The position numbers were made by a program, and so were the translations under genes. Below, piece after piece: positions 1-8,324 of a DNA stretch of 64,000 nt (its first letter is position 1; the number at the start of each line of letters is the position of its first letter). The notes below the pieces were generated by a model, which worked only from the letters and a program-made list of their open reading frames with translations, ran no database searches and was not told the DNA's origin. Source of the DNA: Azoarcus sp. DN11 (GTDB taxonomy: Bacteria > Pseudomonadota > Gammaproteobacteria > Burkholderiales > Rhodocyclaceae); NCBI RefSeq assembly GCF_003628555.1, contig NZ_CP021731.1:2542001-2606000 (forward strand), written 5' to 3'.

Positions 1-721
1 GCATCGATTCGCCCGTCATCGCGGCCTGCGACACGAAGAGGTCTTTCGCGCCAAGCACACGGCAATCGGCCGGGATCATGTCGCCGGCAGACAGTATGAC
101 CAAATCACCGGGCACCAGCAGCTTGATGGGTAATTCCACTCGCTGCGCCAGCCGCATGTGGAGATGCACACCAAAATAGTGCTCGGCCTCCGGCGCGGCA
201 TCCTCCGATGCATCGCGGCGCATCACAGTGGCTGTGTTGCTCACCATCGCCTTGAGGGCGTCGGCGGCCTTGTTGGATTTCGCCTCCTGCCAGAAGCGCA
301 GCAGCGTGGAGAGCACCACCATCGAACCGATCACAATGGTGGCCTTGAGGTCCTCGGTCACGTAGGAGATGACCGCGAGCAGCGTCAGCAGCAGGTTGAA
401 GGGGTTGCGGTAGCAGTGCCACAGGTGCATCCACCAGGGCAACGGCTTTTCGTGCTCGACCTCGTTGAGGCCCACGCGCTCGCGGATGGCATCGGCTTGG
501 CACTCGGAGAGCCCGTCATCGTGGCTGCCGAGCCGATTGAGCAGTGTTTCCGCATCGGCCGTGGAAGCGGCGACGAGCGTCTTGGTCAGGCTGGCCGGCA
601 CCTCGCGGCTGACACCGGTCTGCGCCAGGGTATCCAGCAGAGCCAGACGGCGGAAGTGCCGGGCGATGTGGCGGGTACGAAGAAATCCCGCAAAAAATTG
701 CTTCAGGATGGTGAAGTTCAT
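1..721 (-). CDS. mgtA: Magnesium-translocating P-type ATPase (N-terminal part, cut by window edge)
   Basis: This reading frame has no stop before base 1, so only about 240 N-terminal residues are seen. It opens with MNFTILKQFF and carries an N-terminal cytoplasmic region, then two predicted membrane helices around residues 105-145 (rich in L/V/I after the sequence LPWWMHLW). The actuator domain begins with PGDLVILSAGDMIPADCR, followed by FVSQAAMTGES, the conserved TGES motif of P-type ATPases. The order and wording match MgtA/MgtB magnesium importers of the inner membrane better than copper or calcium pumps. The phosphorylation motif DKTGT would lie beyond the window. The start is the ATG preceded by AAGGAG. 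It lies downstream of the oprB-like gene on the same strand, with a strong hairpin in the 75-base gap. Confidence 0.85.
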   Translation of the reverse strand, partial: MNFTILKQFFAGFLRTRHIARHFRRLALLDTLAQTGVSREVPASLTKTLVAASTADAETLLNRLGSHDDGLSECQADAIRERVGLNEVEHEKPLPWWMHLWHCYRNPFNLLLTLLAVISYVTEDLKATIVIGSMVVLSTLLRFWQEAKSNKAADALKAMVSNTATVMRRDASEDAAPEAEHYFGVHLHMRLAQRVELPIKLLVPGDLVILSAGDMIPADCRVLGAKDLFVSQAAMTGESM

Positions 722-735
722 GTTTTCTCCTTGTC

Positions 736-766
736 GCCACCATCCTGAACCGGTCAGGATGGTGGC
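736..766 (-). promoter_or_regulatory. Perfect hairpin in the porin-mgtA gap
   Basis: A perfect 13-bp inverted repeat (GCCACCATCCTGA / TCAGGATGGTGGC) with a 5-base loop lies between the stop of the porin gene and the ribosome binding site of mgtA. No T-tract follows on the minus strand, so it is not a classic intrinsic terminator for the porin. It could act as an mRNA end or stability element, or as a leader structure of mgtA. Its function is inferred only from position. Confidence 0.5.
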
Positions 767-795
767 TGCCGAGACGGACAGTCCATGGTGTTTTC

Positions 796-2142
796 TCAAA
801 ACTCCGTATGCAGGCGCACGGATGCGACGTTGACGGGGCCGCGGTCGGCGTTGTAGGCCGGGTTGCGGATGCGCTGCCAATCCAGCGTTATCCACGCGGC
901 CTTGGCGAGGTTCAGGTTGTAGAAGGACTCGACGATGGCTTCCGGCCGGTAGTTCAACCGCCCATCGCCGATGAAGAAGCCCAGGCCGCCCGCTGCAAGG
1001 TAGTCGCGGTGAACGTCGGAGAGGCCGTTGCGCGCCACGGCGAGGCCGAGGCTGTCCTGCCCGCGCCCCCAGGAGGTTCCCTTGATCAGGACACCGCCCG
1101 ACAGCGAGCGGTCGATCTCGGTGAAGGCGTAGGTTTCGGTTTTGCCGTCCGCCCAGTTCGCGCGGCCGAACAGCCCGACGTCGTCCAGCAGGGCTTGTTC
1201 GAGGCTGAAACCGATGCCGCGCTTGGTCTGCTCGCCAGTGCGCACGTCGTTGATGTCGGGTGTTCCTCCGGTCCTCTCGGCAAGGTCAAGCGCATCCTGG
1301 TAGCGGGACATCCGGGTGCGGTTGCTGAAGGCCAGCACGCGCAGCTTGCCGGGCTGTCCCGCGATGCTGTGGGCATGCTCCAGCTCGACCTGATCGCCGT
1401 AGTGCCGGAAGATGTGCCGATCGAGCGCCTGCTGATTGGGCAGCTTGGGCTGGATGAAGCGGCCTGCCCGCACCACCCAGTCGTCGTGATACCACTCCAG
1501 CGCAACGCCCCAGGAGTAGCCGCGCGCGTCAGCCGCGTAGTCATACGCCCCGTGCGTCATCAGCGACCAGTTGAGGAACTGGGTGCGCGGATCGTGGCTA
1601 TACGCGTTGCCGTCGAAGACATCGAGCACCGACAGGTTGCCCGCCGTCAGCACCCAGCGGCGTCGATCGACCATCCCCGCCAGCTGGTTGGCCCCCGACT
1701 CGACGGCCTCCTGCTCGCCACCTTCACCCCAGGTCTGGCGAAGGAACAGGCGGGCGCGATAGCTCTTCAGCCTTCGGCTGGAAGAGCGGGCGATCTCGCC
1801 GTTGGTGAATCCGCCCAGGCCCGTGAGACCGGACAGCGCGAGGCCCCGTGCCGCTTCGGGGTTGAAATACAACTCGCCGCCAGCCCACGGACGCCAGCCG
1901 AACATGGCCGTGGTCGTGAAGGAATAGCTCCTTTCCTTGTCGGTTTTCAGGCTGTGGCCGCCCGAGTAAGCGGCCGGGAAAGACCGCTTGTCCTGCCACA
2001 CGTAGGTCGCCTGAAACTTGGCGTTCCAGTCCTCGGGTTGAACGGTGTCGGCGAAGCCGAAGCCGGACAACATGGCTCCCGCAAGAGCGGCGGCGAGTCT
2101 GACAAGCGCCATCTGGCGCGAAGCGATGAAATTGAAACGCAT
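796..2142 (-). CDS. OprB-like carbohydrate-selective outer-membrane porin
   Basis: This 448-residue protein has an N-terminal signal sequence (hydrophobic stretch LVRLAAALAGAMLSGFGFA, likely cleaved before DTVQPED). The rest is a beta-barrel-like body rich in alternating aromatic and polar residues, ending in phenylalanine as outer-membrane beta barrels do. Overall pattern and length fit the OprB family of sugar-selective porins, although the actual solute cannot be read from the sequence. The chosen ATG lies 6 bases after a GGGGG Shine-Dalgarno run. Two earlier in-frame ATGs (2148, 2166) are less well placed. A hairpin sits directly upstream in the leader. The neighbours are mgtA downstream and the rcnR-rcnA pair, which is divergent, so a role in divalent cation or organic ion uptake is also conceivable. 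Confidence 0.65.
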   Translation of the reverse strand: MRFNFIASRQMALVRLAAALAGAMLSGFGFADTVQPEDWNAKFQATYVWQDKRSFPAAYSGGHSLKTDKERSYSFTTTAMFGWRPWAGGELYFNPEAARGLALSGLTGLGGFTNGEIARSSSRRLKSYRARLFLRQTWGEGGEQEAVESGANQLAGMVDRRRWVLTAGNLSVLDVFDGNAYSHDPRTQFLNWSLMTHGAYDYAADARGYSWGVALEWYHDDWVVRAGRFIQPKLPNQQALDRHIFRHYGDQVELEHAHSIAGQPGKLRVLAFSNRTRMSRYQDALDLAERTGGTPDINDVRTGEQTKRGIGFSLEQALLDDVGLFGRANWADGKTETYAFTEIDRSLSGGVLIKGTSWGRGQDSLGLAVARNGLSDVHRDYLAAGGLGFFIGDGRLNYRPEAIVESFYNLNLAKAAWITLDWQRIRNPAYNADRGPVNVASVRLHTEF

Positions 2143-2154
2143 GCACATCCCCCG

Positions 2155-2177
2155 CCGAGCGCGCAAGATGCGCTCGG
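2155..2177 (-). promoter_or_regulatory. Leader hairpin upstream of the porin Shine-Dalgarno
   Basis: An 8-bp perfect stem (CCGAGCGC / GCGCTCGG) with a 7-base loop lies immediately upstream of the GGGGG ribosome binding site of the porin gene. Such a structure could stabilise the mRNA or modulate translation. No riboswitch family was recognised. Confidence 0.35.
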
Positions 2178-2386
2178 CCCAACAGGCGCTGCTGCCAGCA
2201 GCACCGAACGGTCAACAAAGGGAGCAGCAAAGCAACCGAGAACCGGTTGCCTGGCCGCTACCCGCCAAAATCAGCAAGGTAGCGGCGAGAGATGACACCC
2301 GCAGTTACCTTGCCCGTGTGCCGTCGACGCAAGATCGACTACCGGGACTGCCCACAGGTGGAACTCCATTCGAAACGACCGGCGCA

Positions 2387-2415
2387 TTGTAATGCGCGCG
2401 AAAGTCGCAGACAAT
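2387..2415 (+). promoter_or_regulatory. Predicted sigma70 promoter of rcnR-rcnA
   Basis: TTGTAA (2387-2392) and GACAAT (2410-2415) are separated by 17 bases, and each has at least four consensus positions. The downstream edge touches the palindromic operator, so a repressor bound there would cover the transcription start. This is a consensus match, not mapped. Confidence 0.45.
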
Positions 2416-2438
2416 ACCCTATCCCCCGGGATAGGATA
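2415..2438. promoter_or_regulatory. Palindromic operator with C/G tract, likely site of the RcnR/CsoR-family repressor
   Basis: TACCCTATCCC and GGGATAGGATA form 11-bp arms with one mismatch around a central CC; the inner 7 bp (CTATCCC/GGGATAG) are perfect. Repressors of the CsoR/RcnR family are known to bind palindromes with a G/C tract flanked by A/T. The site lies between the predicted -10 box and the start codon of the adjacent repressor gene, so autoregulation is the simplest reading. Confidence 0.65.
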
Positions 2439-2444
2439 ACAAAC

Positions 2445-2714
2445 ATGACTACCCACATTTCGCACCCCGAAATCATCAAGCGGCTCAAGCGTGCCCAGGG
2501 CCATCTCAAGAGCATCGTCACGATGCTGGAAGAAGGGCGCGGCTGCCTGGACGTTGCCCAGCAACTGCAGGCGGTGGAAAACGCCATCGCCAACGCCAAG
2601 AAAACGCTGGTGCATGACCATATCGATCACTGCCTCGAACACGCCGTGCGCGAGGGCACGCAGAGCGCGGACGACACCATCCGCGAGTTCAAGGCGATCA
2701 CCAAATACCTGTAA
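2445..2714 (+). CDS. CsoR/RcnR/FrmR-family metal-sensing repressor
   Basis: An 89-residue all-helical protein of the DUF156 family, which binds DNA as a tetramer and lets go when its effector metal binds. The family ligand positions are visible as Cys34, His59 and Cys63, with His4 near the N-terminus. The Cys-His-Cys set resembles copper CsoR or the nickel sensor InrS more than E. coli RcnR (Cys-His-His). The gene context, 8 bases upstream of an RcnA-type exporter, points to nickel or cobalt. The ATG at 2445 is chosen because the homologous region starts there; the reading frame stays open upstream. It is probably autoregulated through the palindrome at 2415-2438. Confidence 0.85.
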   Translation: MTTHISHPEIIKRLKRAQGHLKSIVTMLEEGRGCLDVAQQLQAVENAIANAKKTLVHDHIDHCLEHAVREGTQSADDTIREFKAITKYL

Positions 2715-2722
2715 GGCACCTC

Positions 2723-3859
2723 ATGACGGAATTCTCGACGCTGTTGCAGCAAGGCAATGCCTGGCTGTTCGTCCCCAGTGCGATCCTGCTGGGCGCCCTC
2801 CACGGGCTGGAACCGGGCCACTCCAAGACCATGATGGCGGCCTTCATCGTGGCCATCCGCGGCACGGTCATGCAAGCCGTGCTGTTGGGGCTGTCGGCGA
2901 CGCTTTCCCATACCGCGGTCGTATGGGCCGTGGCGATGGCCGGTCTGTACTTCGGAAGCAACTGGAACCCGGAAACGACGGAGCCGTACTTCCAGGTGGC
3001 CTCCGCGGTGCTCATCATCGGCGTAGCCGCGTGGATGCTCTGGCGCACCTGGCGGCAGCAACACGCGTGCTTCCACGATCACAGCCATGACCACGATCAC
3101 GGTCATGACCACGATCATCATCACGGCGAGGCCATGCAAATCGACACCGGCCACGGCGTGGTGCGGCTGGAAGTGTTCGAGGATGGCGTGCCGCCCCGTT
3201 TTCGCCTGTACCGCGAAAGCGGGCACGGCCATGTCTGGAGCGCCGATCAGGTCAGGATCGAGACCGAGCGGCCCGACGGTAGCCGCCAGGGCTTTACTTT
3301 TGTGCAGCGTGACGGCTTCGTCGAATCCGAACAGGAAATCCCCGAACCGCACGAGTTCGTCGCCCGTCTGCGCCTGGGGCATGAACACCATAGCCACGAC
3401 TATGACGTCGAGTTCGTCGAACACGACGACCATCACCACGCCATTACGGATTACGAGGGGCTGGACGTGTCGGCACCGGGCTACCAGGATCCGCACGAGC
3501 TTGCCCACGCCAACGACATCCGGCGACGCTTCGCCAATCGGGAAGTGACCACCGGGCAGATCGTCATGTTCGGCCTGACGGGGGGCCTCATCCCGTGTCC
3601 GGCGTCGATCACGGTGCTGCTGCTGTGCCTGCAGTTGAAGAAGATCACCATCGGCGCAGTACTCGTGCTGTGCTTCAGCATCGGCCTGGCCCTGACGATG
3701 GTGGCCTCGGGCACGTTGGCCGCCCTGAGCGTGAAACATGTTTCCAGGCGTTGGGGCGGTTTCGGCGAATTCGCCCGCAAGGCACCGTATTTTTCCGGGT
3801 CCTTGATCGTGCTGGTCGGGCTGTATGTCGGCTATCAGGGGCTGCGCGCGCTGGTCTGA
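2723..3859 (+). CDS. rcnA: RcnA-type nickel/cobalt efflux protein
   Basis: A 378-residue polytopic membrane protein of the NicO/RcnA family, which exports Ni(II) and Co(II) across the inner membrane. The N-terminal segment contains GALHGLEPGHSKTMM, the family's hallmark (HGLEPGHSK). After three predicted helices comes a long hydrophilic loop (about residues 115-260) with a dense His/Asp stretch, then a second less dense His cluster. The C-terminal helices start near the motif GLTGGLIPCPASI. The long loop makes it larger than E. coli RcnA (274 residues) and is a likely metal buffer. It forms a two-gene operon with the upstream repressor (8-base gap) and should be induced when that repressor binds metal. 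Confidence 0.9.
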   Translation: MTEFSTLLQQGNAWLFVPSAILLGALHGLEPGHSKTMMAAFIVAIRGTVMQAVLLGLSATLSHTAVVWAVAMAGLYFGSNWNPETTEPYFQVASAVLIIGVAAWMLWRTWRQQHACFHDHSHDHDHGHDHDHHHGEAMQIDTGHGVVRLEVFEDGVPPRFRLYRESGHGHVWSADQVRIETERPDGSRQGFTFVQRDGFVESEQEIPEPHEFVARLRLGHEHHSHDYDVEFVEHDDHHHAITDYEGLDVSAPGYQDPHELAHANDIRRRFANREVTTGQIVMFGLTGGLIPCPASITVLLLCLQLKKITIGAVLVLCFSIGLALTMVASGTLAALSVKHVSRRWGGFGEFARKAPYFSGSLIVLVGLYVGYQGLRALV

Positions 3860-4060
3860 GGCAGCGGTGCTGCCACGTGTCCGTTGATCCGGCCGATATG
3901 GGCCCCGATCCATTCCGGTAAATCGATCGGGGAAACTTCCCGGCGTCGCGGTACTCGAACTGTTACAAAATGCCGACAGCGACGTCGTCGCCCATTCCGG
4001 GTGATGCGGTTCGGCGGTGCGTCTCGTCGGATGTCGAATAAAACGTTCGAGGAGACAGCC

Positions 4061-5443
4061 GTGGCCACGAAAATGCCCGTGCAGGGACGTCGGGCTCCCA
4101 TCCAGCATTCCACCGCAGCAGGCGTCAGCCGTCGCCGCTTCATCGAAGCGGCCGGCGCGATCGGTGCGGCAGCGGCGCTGTCGCCGTTCATCATGCCGCA
4201 GCGCGCGTTCGCTGCCAAAAAGACGCTCAGGATCCTGCAGTGGAACCACTTCGTGCCCGGCTACGACAAGTGGTTCGACGGTACCTACGTGAAGGAGTGG
4301 GGCGCGAAGAACGACACCGAGGTGATCGTCGACCACGTCGGCATCCCCGCGCTCGCCACGCGCGCCGCGGCGGAAGTGTCGGCGCAGCAGGGGCACGACC
4401 TCTTCATGTTCCTGTCGCCGCCGCCGGCCTACGAGGAGCAGGTCATCGACCACCGAGAGATCTACGACGAGTGCATCCGCAAGCACGGCAAGCCGGTCGA
4501 TCTCGCGGTGCACAGCACCTTCAATCCGAAGACGAAGAAGTATTTCGCCTTCTCCGACAGCTACGTGCCGGACCCGGTGAATTACCGCAAGGACTTGTGG
4601 GACGACATCGGCATGACGCCGAGCACCTGGGATGACATCCGGGTCGGCGGTCGCAAGATCAAGGAGAAGCACAACATCCCGGTGGGTGTCGGCCTGTCCG
4701 CCGAGCTCGACACCGCGATGGCGATGCGCGCGCTGCTGTTCTCCTTCGGCGGATCGGAGCAGGACGAGCAGGGCGACATCGTGCTGAACTCGAAGAACAC
4801 GCTCGAAGCGGTGAAGTTCGCACGGGCGCTCTACCAGGAGGCGATGACGCCGCAGGTGATGGCGTGGGACGCGTCGTCGAACAACCGGGCGATGCTGGCG
4901 GGGCAGATTTCCGTGGCGCTCAACGCGATCTCGATCACGCGCGAGGGCGAGAACAAGAACATCCCGGGCACCGACAACATCTGGCTCGCCAAGGCGGCCG
5001 CCGGCCCGGTGCGGCGGATCGGCCTCGAGCACGTGATGGACTGCTACGTCATCTGGAAATTCGCCGCGAACATCGAGGGCGCGAAGAAGTTCCTGATCGA
5101 CTACATCGACAACTTCCACACCGGCTTCATGGCGAGCGAGTTCTACAACTTCCCGTGTTTCGCCGCGACGGTGCCGGACCTGCAGCAGCAGATCGCGAAG
5201 GACAGCAAGGCCAGGCCGGCCGACAAGTACAAGGTCCTCGGCGACGTGCTCGACTGGGCGACCAACGTCGGCTATCCGGGCTACGCCAACGCCGCGATGG
5301 ACGAGATCTTCAACACCTGGGTCATCAACACGATGTTCGCGAAGGCCGCGAGCGGCGCCGACACGCCGGAGAACGCCATCAAGGAGGCGGAAGCGCAGTG
5401 CAAGCGCATCGTCCAGAAGTGGCGCGCGAAGGGTCTGGTCTAG
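4061..5443 (+). CDS. ABC transporter extracellular solute-binding protein (family 1), Tat-exported
   Basis: The 460-residue protein starts at GTG, chosen because GAGGAG lies 6 bases upstream; ATGs at 4031 and 4073 are poorer. A twin-arginine signal (SRRRFIEAAG, residues 23-32) with a hydrophobic stretch ends at about AFAA, so it is probably exported folded by Tat. The mature part has the look of family 1 solute-binding proteins, with RILQWNHFVPGYDKWF and many aromatic residues. It is the first gene of a four-gene operon with an ATPase and two permeases (gaps 13, 1 and 1 bases). Family 1 binders mostly take sugars, polyols or glycerol phosphates, but the ligand cannot be told from the sequence. 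Confidence 0.85.
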   Translation: MATKMPVQGRRAPIQHSTAAGVSRRRFIEAAGAIGAAAALSPFIMPQRAFAAKKTLRILQWNHFVPGYDKWFDGTYVKEWGAKNDTEVIVDHVGIPALATRAAAEVSAQQGHDLFMFLSPPPAYEEQVIDHREIYDECIRKHGKPVDLAVHSTFNPKTKKYFAFSDSYVPDPVNYRKDLWDDIGMTPSTWDDIRVGGRKIKEKHNIPVGVGLSAELDTAMAMRALLFSFGGSEQDEQGDIVLNSKNTLEAVKFARALYQEAMTPQVMAWDASSNNRAMLAGQISVALNAISITREGENKNIPGTDNIWLAKAAAGPVRRIGLEHVMDCYVIWKFAANIEGAKKFLIDYIDNFHTGFMASEFYNFPCFAATVPDLQQQIAKDSKARPADKYKVLGDVLDWATNVGYPGYANAAMDEIFNTWVINTMFAKAASGADTPENAIKEAEAQCKRIVQKWRAKGLV

Positions 5444-5456
5444 GCGGACCGCCGCC

Positions 5457-6476
5457 ATGGCGACGGTAGAGACCCGGGCGCTGTTCAAGCGCTTCGACGG
5501 CGTGGCCGCGGTGGATGGCATCGACCTGCCGGTGCGCGAGGGCGAGTTCCTGGTGCTGCTGGGCCCGTCCGGCTGCGGCAAGACGACGCTGCTGCGGATG
5601 ATCGCCGGGCTGGAGACGCCGTCGTCGGGCGACGTGCTGATCGACGGACGCGTCGTGACGCCGCTGCCGCCGCGCGAGCGCAACATGGCGATGGTGTTCC
5701 AGAGCTATGCGCTGTACCCGCACCTCACGGTCGCGGACAACATCGCCTTTCCGCTCAGGGCGCACGGCATGCGCGGCGCGGAAGCCGCCGAGCGCGTGCA
5801 GCGGGCGGCGGCGATGTTTTCCATCGAACGGCTCCTCAAGCGCAAGCCGCGCCAGCTCTCCGGCGGCGAACGCCAGCGCGTGGCCCTCGCGCGGGCCGTC
5901 GTGCGCGAGCCGGTAGTCTTCCTCCTCGACGAACCGCTCTCCAACCTCGACGCCCAACTGCGCAGCACCGCGCGCGACGAGCTGCAGCACTTCCAGCGGC
6001 GCCTCGGCACCACCACCATCTACGTGACGCACGACCAGATCGAAGCGATGGGCTTGGGCGACCGCATCGCCGTGCTCGATCACGGCCGCATTCACCATCT
6101 CGGCACGCCGCGCGAAATCTACGTCGATCCGGCCGATACCTTCGTCGCCACCTTCATCGGCTCGCCGCCGATGAACCTTGTCGAAACGGACGACATCATC
6201 ACCGGATTCCGCCCCGAACAGTTCATGCCGGTCGAGGCGCGGCCAAAGGACGAACCGATGCGCCGCTTCACCCTCGACGTCGGGCGGGTCGAGTACCTCG
6301 GCGCCGACCGTCTGGTGTACGGCACCCTGGCGCCGCCGCTACCCCCGAGCCGCGTCATCGCGCGCCTCCCGGCCGGCCCGGAGCTGCCGGTGTCCGCGGG
6401 CGAACGCCACGAATTCGCCGTCCGCGAGCGCGACCTGCGCCATTTCGACCGCGCCAGCGGCCGGCGGGTGAGCTGA
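5457..6476 (+). CDS. ABC transporter ATP-binding protein, MalK/UgpC type
   Basis: The 339-residue protein has all nucleotide-binding motifs: Walker A GPSGCGKTT (36-44), Q-loop Gln82, signature LSGGERQR (134-141), Walker B VFLLDEP soon after, and the switch His in YVTHDQ. A C-terminal TOBE-like region follows residue 240, as in CUT1 importers where one ATPase forms a homodimer. It sits between the binding protein and the two permeases and almost touches the permease gene, so it is the dedicated ATPase of this importer. Confidence 0.9.
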   Translation: MATVETRALFKRFDGVAAVDGIDLPVREGEFLVLLGPSGCGKTTLLRMIAGLETPSSGDVLIDGRVVTPLPPRERNMAMVFQSYALYPHLTVADNIAFPLRAHGMRGAEAAERVQRAAAMFSIERLLKRKPRQLSGGERQRVALARAVVREPVVFLLDEPLSNLDAQLRSTARDELQHFQRRLGTTTIYVTHDQIEAMGLGDRIAVLDHGRIHHLGTPREIYVDPADTFVATFIGSPPMNLVETDDIITGFRPEQFMPVEARPKDEPMRRFTLDVGRVEYLGADRLVYGTLAPPLPPSRVIARLPAGPELPVSAGERHEFAVRERDLRHFDRASGRRVS

Positions 6477-6477
6477 G

Positions 6478-7392
6478 ATGCGCGCGCCCGCCGCCCGGCA
6501 CGGCCCGACGCTGTTCGACGACGAGCGCTGGCTCGGGCGGCTGCTGCTCGCGCCGGCGATCCTCTACATCGTCCTGCTGGTCGGCTTCCCCTTCGCGATC
6601 GGCCTCTACTACAGCGTCAGCGATGCCACGGTGGGCACGCGCACCTTGCACTTCGTCGGCCTCGACAACTTCCGCCTCGCGCTGGAGAACGCGACCTTCT
6701 GGCAGTCGCTGCGCAACGCCGTGGTGTTCACGCTGATCTCGCAGGCCTTCGTCGTCGTGCTCGGCAAGATCCTCGCGATGGCGCTGTACCGCGACTTCCG
6801 CGGCAAGTGGCTGGTGCGCTTCCTGATCCTGCTGCCATGGGTCGCGCCGATCTCGCTCGGCAGCATCGGCTGGCTGTGGATCTTCGACCCGGTCTACAGC
6901 ATCATCAACTGGATTGCCCGCGGCCTGGGCCTGCTGGCCCCGAACGCATGGCCGATCTGGCTGGGCCAGCCGGACCTCGCGATGGCCTCGGTGATCATGG
7001 TCAACGTCTGGCGCCTGCTGCCGCTCGCGACGGTCATCATCCTCGGGGGCCTGTGCTCGATCCCCCAGGACATCCACGACGCGGCGGCGATGGACGGCGC
7101 CGGCTTCTGGCGCCACCTCTTCCTCATCAACATCCCGCTGGTCATGCCGATCATGCTCGTCGCGCTGCTCTTCGGCATCGTGTTCACCTTCACCGACATG
7201 ATCGTGATCTACGTGCTGACCCGCGGCGGCCCCTACGACACCACGCAGGTCATCGCCAGCCTCGCGTTCTTCACCGGCATCCAGGGCGGCGACCTCGCGG
7301 GCGGCGCCGCGATCGCGCTCTTCCTGTTCCCGGTGCTGGTCGCGGTGGCGATCCTGTTCCTCACGCTGGCGCGGCGGGCGGAGGTGACCTGA
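6478..7392 (+). CDS. ABC transporter permease (MalF/UgpA type)
   Basis: A 304-residue inner-membrane protein with about six predicted helices. The cytoplasmic coupling loop EAA motif is visible as DIHDAAAMDGAGFWRHLF, where the family consensus is EAAxxDGAxxxxxF. The first helix (LLLAPAILYIVLLVGFPFAI) is typical of the first permease of CUT1 systems. The gene starts one base after the ATPase stop codon and is followed after one base by the second permease, which implies tight translational coupling. Confidence 0.9.
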   Translation: MRAPAARHGPTLFDDERWLGRLLLAPAILYIVLLVGFPFAIGLYYSVSDATVGTRTLHFVGLDNFRLALENATFWQSLRNAVVFTLISQAFVVVLGKILAMALYRDFRGKWLVRFLILLPWVAPISLGSIGWLWIFDPVYSIINWIARGLGLLAPNAWPIWLGQPDLAMASVIMVNVWRLLPLATVIILGGLCSIPQDIHDAAAMDGAGFWRHLFLINIPLVMPIMLVALLFGIVFTFTDMIVIYVLTRGGPYDTTQVIASLAFFTGIQGGDLAGGAAIALFLFPVLVAVAILFLTLARRAEVT

Positions 7393-7393
7393 G

Positions 7394-8248
7394 ATGAGCA
7401 CATCCACCATCACCATCAAACGCTGGGCCGCGCGCGGCGGGCATTTCGGCCTGCTCGCCGCCTTCGTCGCCTTCTCGGCCTTCCCGTTCTACTGGATGCT
7501 GATCACGACCTTCAAGGAGACCAACGACCTCCTCGCCACCGCGAACAACCCCTTCCTCTTCAACCATCCGCCCACGCTCGAACACTTGCGCGTGCTCGTC
7601 GTCGATACGCAATTCGTCCGCTGGCTGGGGAATACCACGCTGGTCGGCGTCTCGGTCGTCGCGATCACGCTACTGCTCGCCGTCCCGGCCGGCTACGCGC
7701 TGGCACGCCTCGCCGGGCGCTGGGGCCAGCAGATGGCGATCGGCATCTTCCTCACCTACCTCATCCCGCCGACCATCCTGTTCATTCCCTTTTCGCGCAT
7801 CATCGCCTCGCTCGGGCTGCAGGATTCGCTGTGGTCGCTGGTGCTGGTCTACCCGAGCTTCACCGTGCCGTTCTGCACCTGGCTGCTGATGGGCTTCTTC
7901 AAGGCCATCCCGCGCGACATCGAGGAAGCCGCGATGATGGACGGCTACTCCCGCTTCGGCGCCTTCCTCAAGGTCGTGGTGCCGAACTGCTCGGCCGGCA
8001 TCCTGACGGCGGTGATCTTCGCCTTCACGCTGGTGCTGCAGGAATTCGTCTACGCGCTCACCTTCATCACCAGCTCGTCGCAATACACCGTCAGCGTCGG
8101 CGTGCCGACCTTCCTTGTGCGCGGCGACGTCTATTTCTGGGGCTCGATGATGGGCGCCTGCCTCATCGTCAGCGTCCCGATCGCCATCGTCTTCAACCTG
8201 TTCGTCGACCGCTTCGTCGCGGGTTTCACCGTGGGGGCGATCAAGTAG
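7394..8248 (+). CDS. ABC transporter permease (MalG/UgpE type)
   Basis: A 284-residue inner-membrane protein, the second permease of the importer. It has the EAA loop EEAAMMDGYSRFGAFLKVVVP and about six hydrophobic helices, including the MalG-like start FPFYWMLITTFK. It is the last gene of the operon. The four genes together make a complete CUT1-type importer with no catabolic gene in the same operon, so the physiological substrate remains unknown. Confidence 0.9.
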   Translation: MSTSTITIKRWAARGGHFGLLAAFVAFSAFPFYWMLITTFKETNDLLATANNPFLFNHPPTLEHLRVLVVDTQFVRWLGNTTLVGVSVVAITLLLAVPAGYALARLAGRWGQQMAIGIFLTYLIPPTILFIPFSRIIASLGLQDSLWSLVLVYPSFTVPFCTWLLMGFFKAIPRDIEEAAMMDGYSRFGAFLKVVVPNCSAGILTAVIFAFTLVLQEFVYALTFITSSSQYTVSVGVPTFLVRGDVYFWGSMMGACLIVSVPIAIVFNLFVDRFVAGFTVGAIK

Positions 8249-8324
8249 CGGCATCACCGGGAACGCAGGGCGCCCGTGCGCCGTGACTGGAAAAAGCGGC
8301 AGGGCTCTCCCATAATTCCCTGTC

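Noticed and set aside
808..2295. 495-codon plus-strand frame opposite the porin gene
   Set aside because: The minus-strand product has a signal peptide and barrel features ending in Phe; the plus-strand frame has none.
3080..3135. CAYGAY-type short repeat resembling a microsatellite or CRISPR-like array
   Set aside because: It is the His/Asp codon run of the RcnA metal loop, inside a good reading frame.
2627..5686. Very long minus-strand open frame of about 1000 codons
   Set aside because: It lies opposite rcnA and the solute-binding protein gene, which have clear motifs; its product is low-complexity and Arg/His-rich. It is a high-GC shadow.
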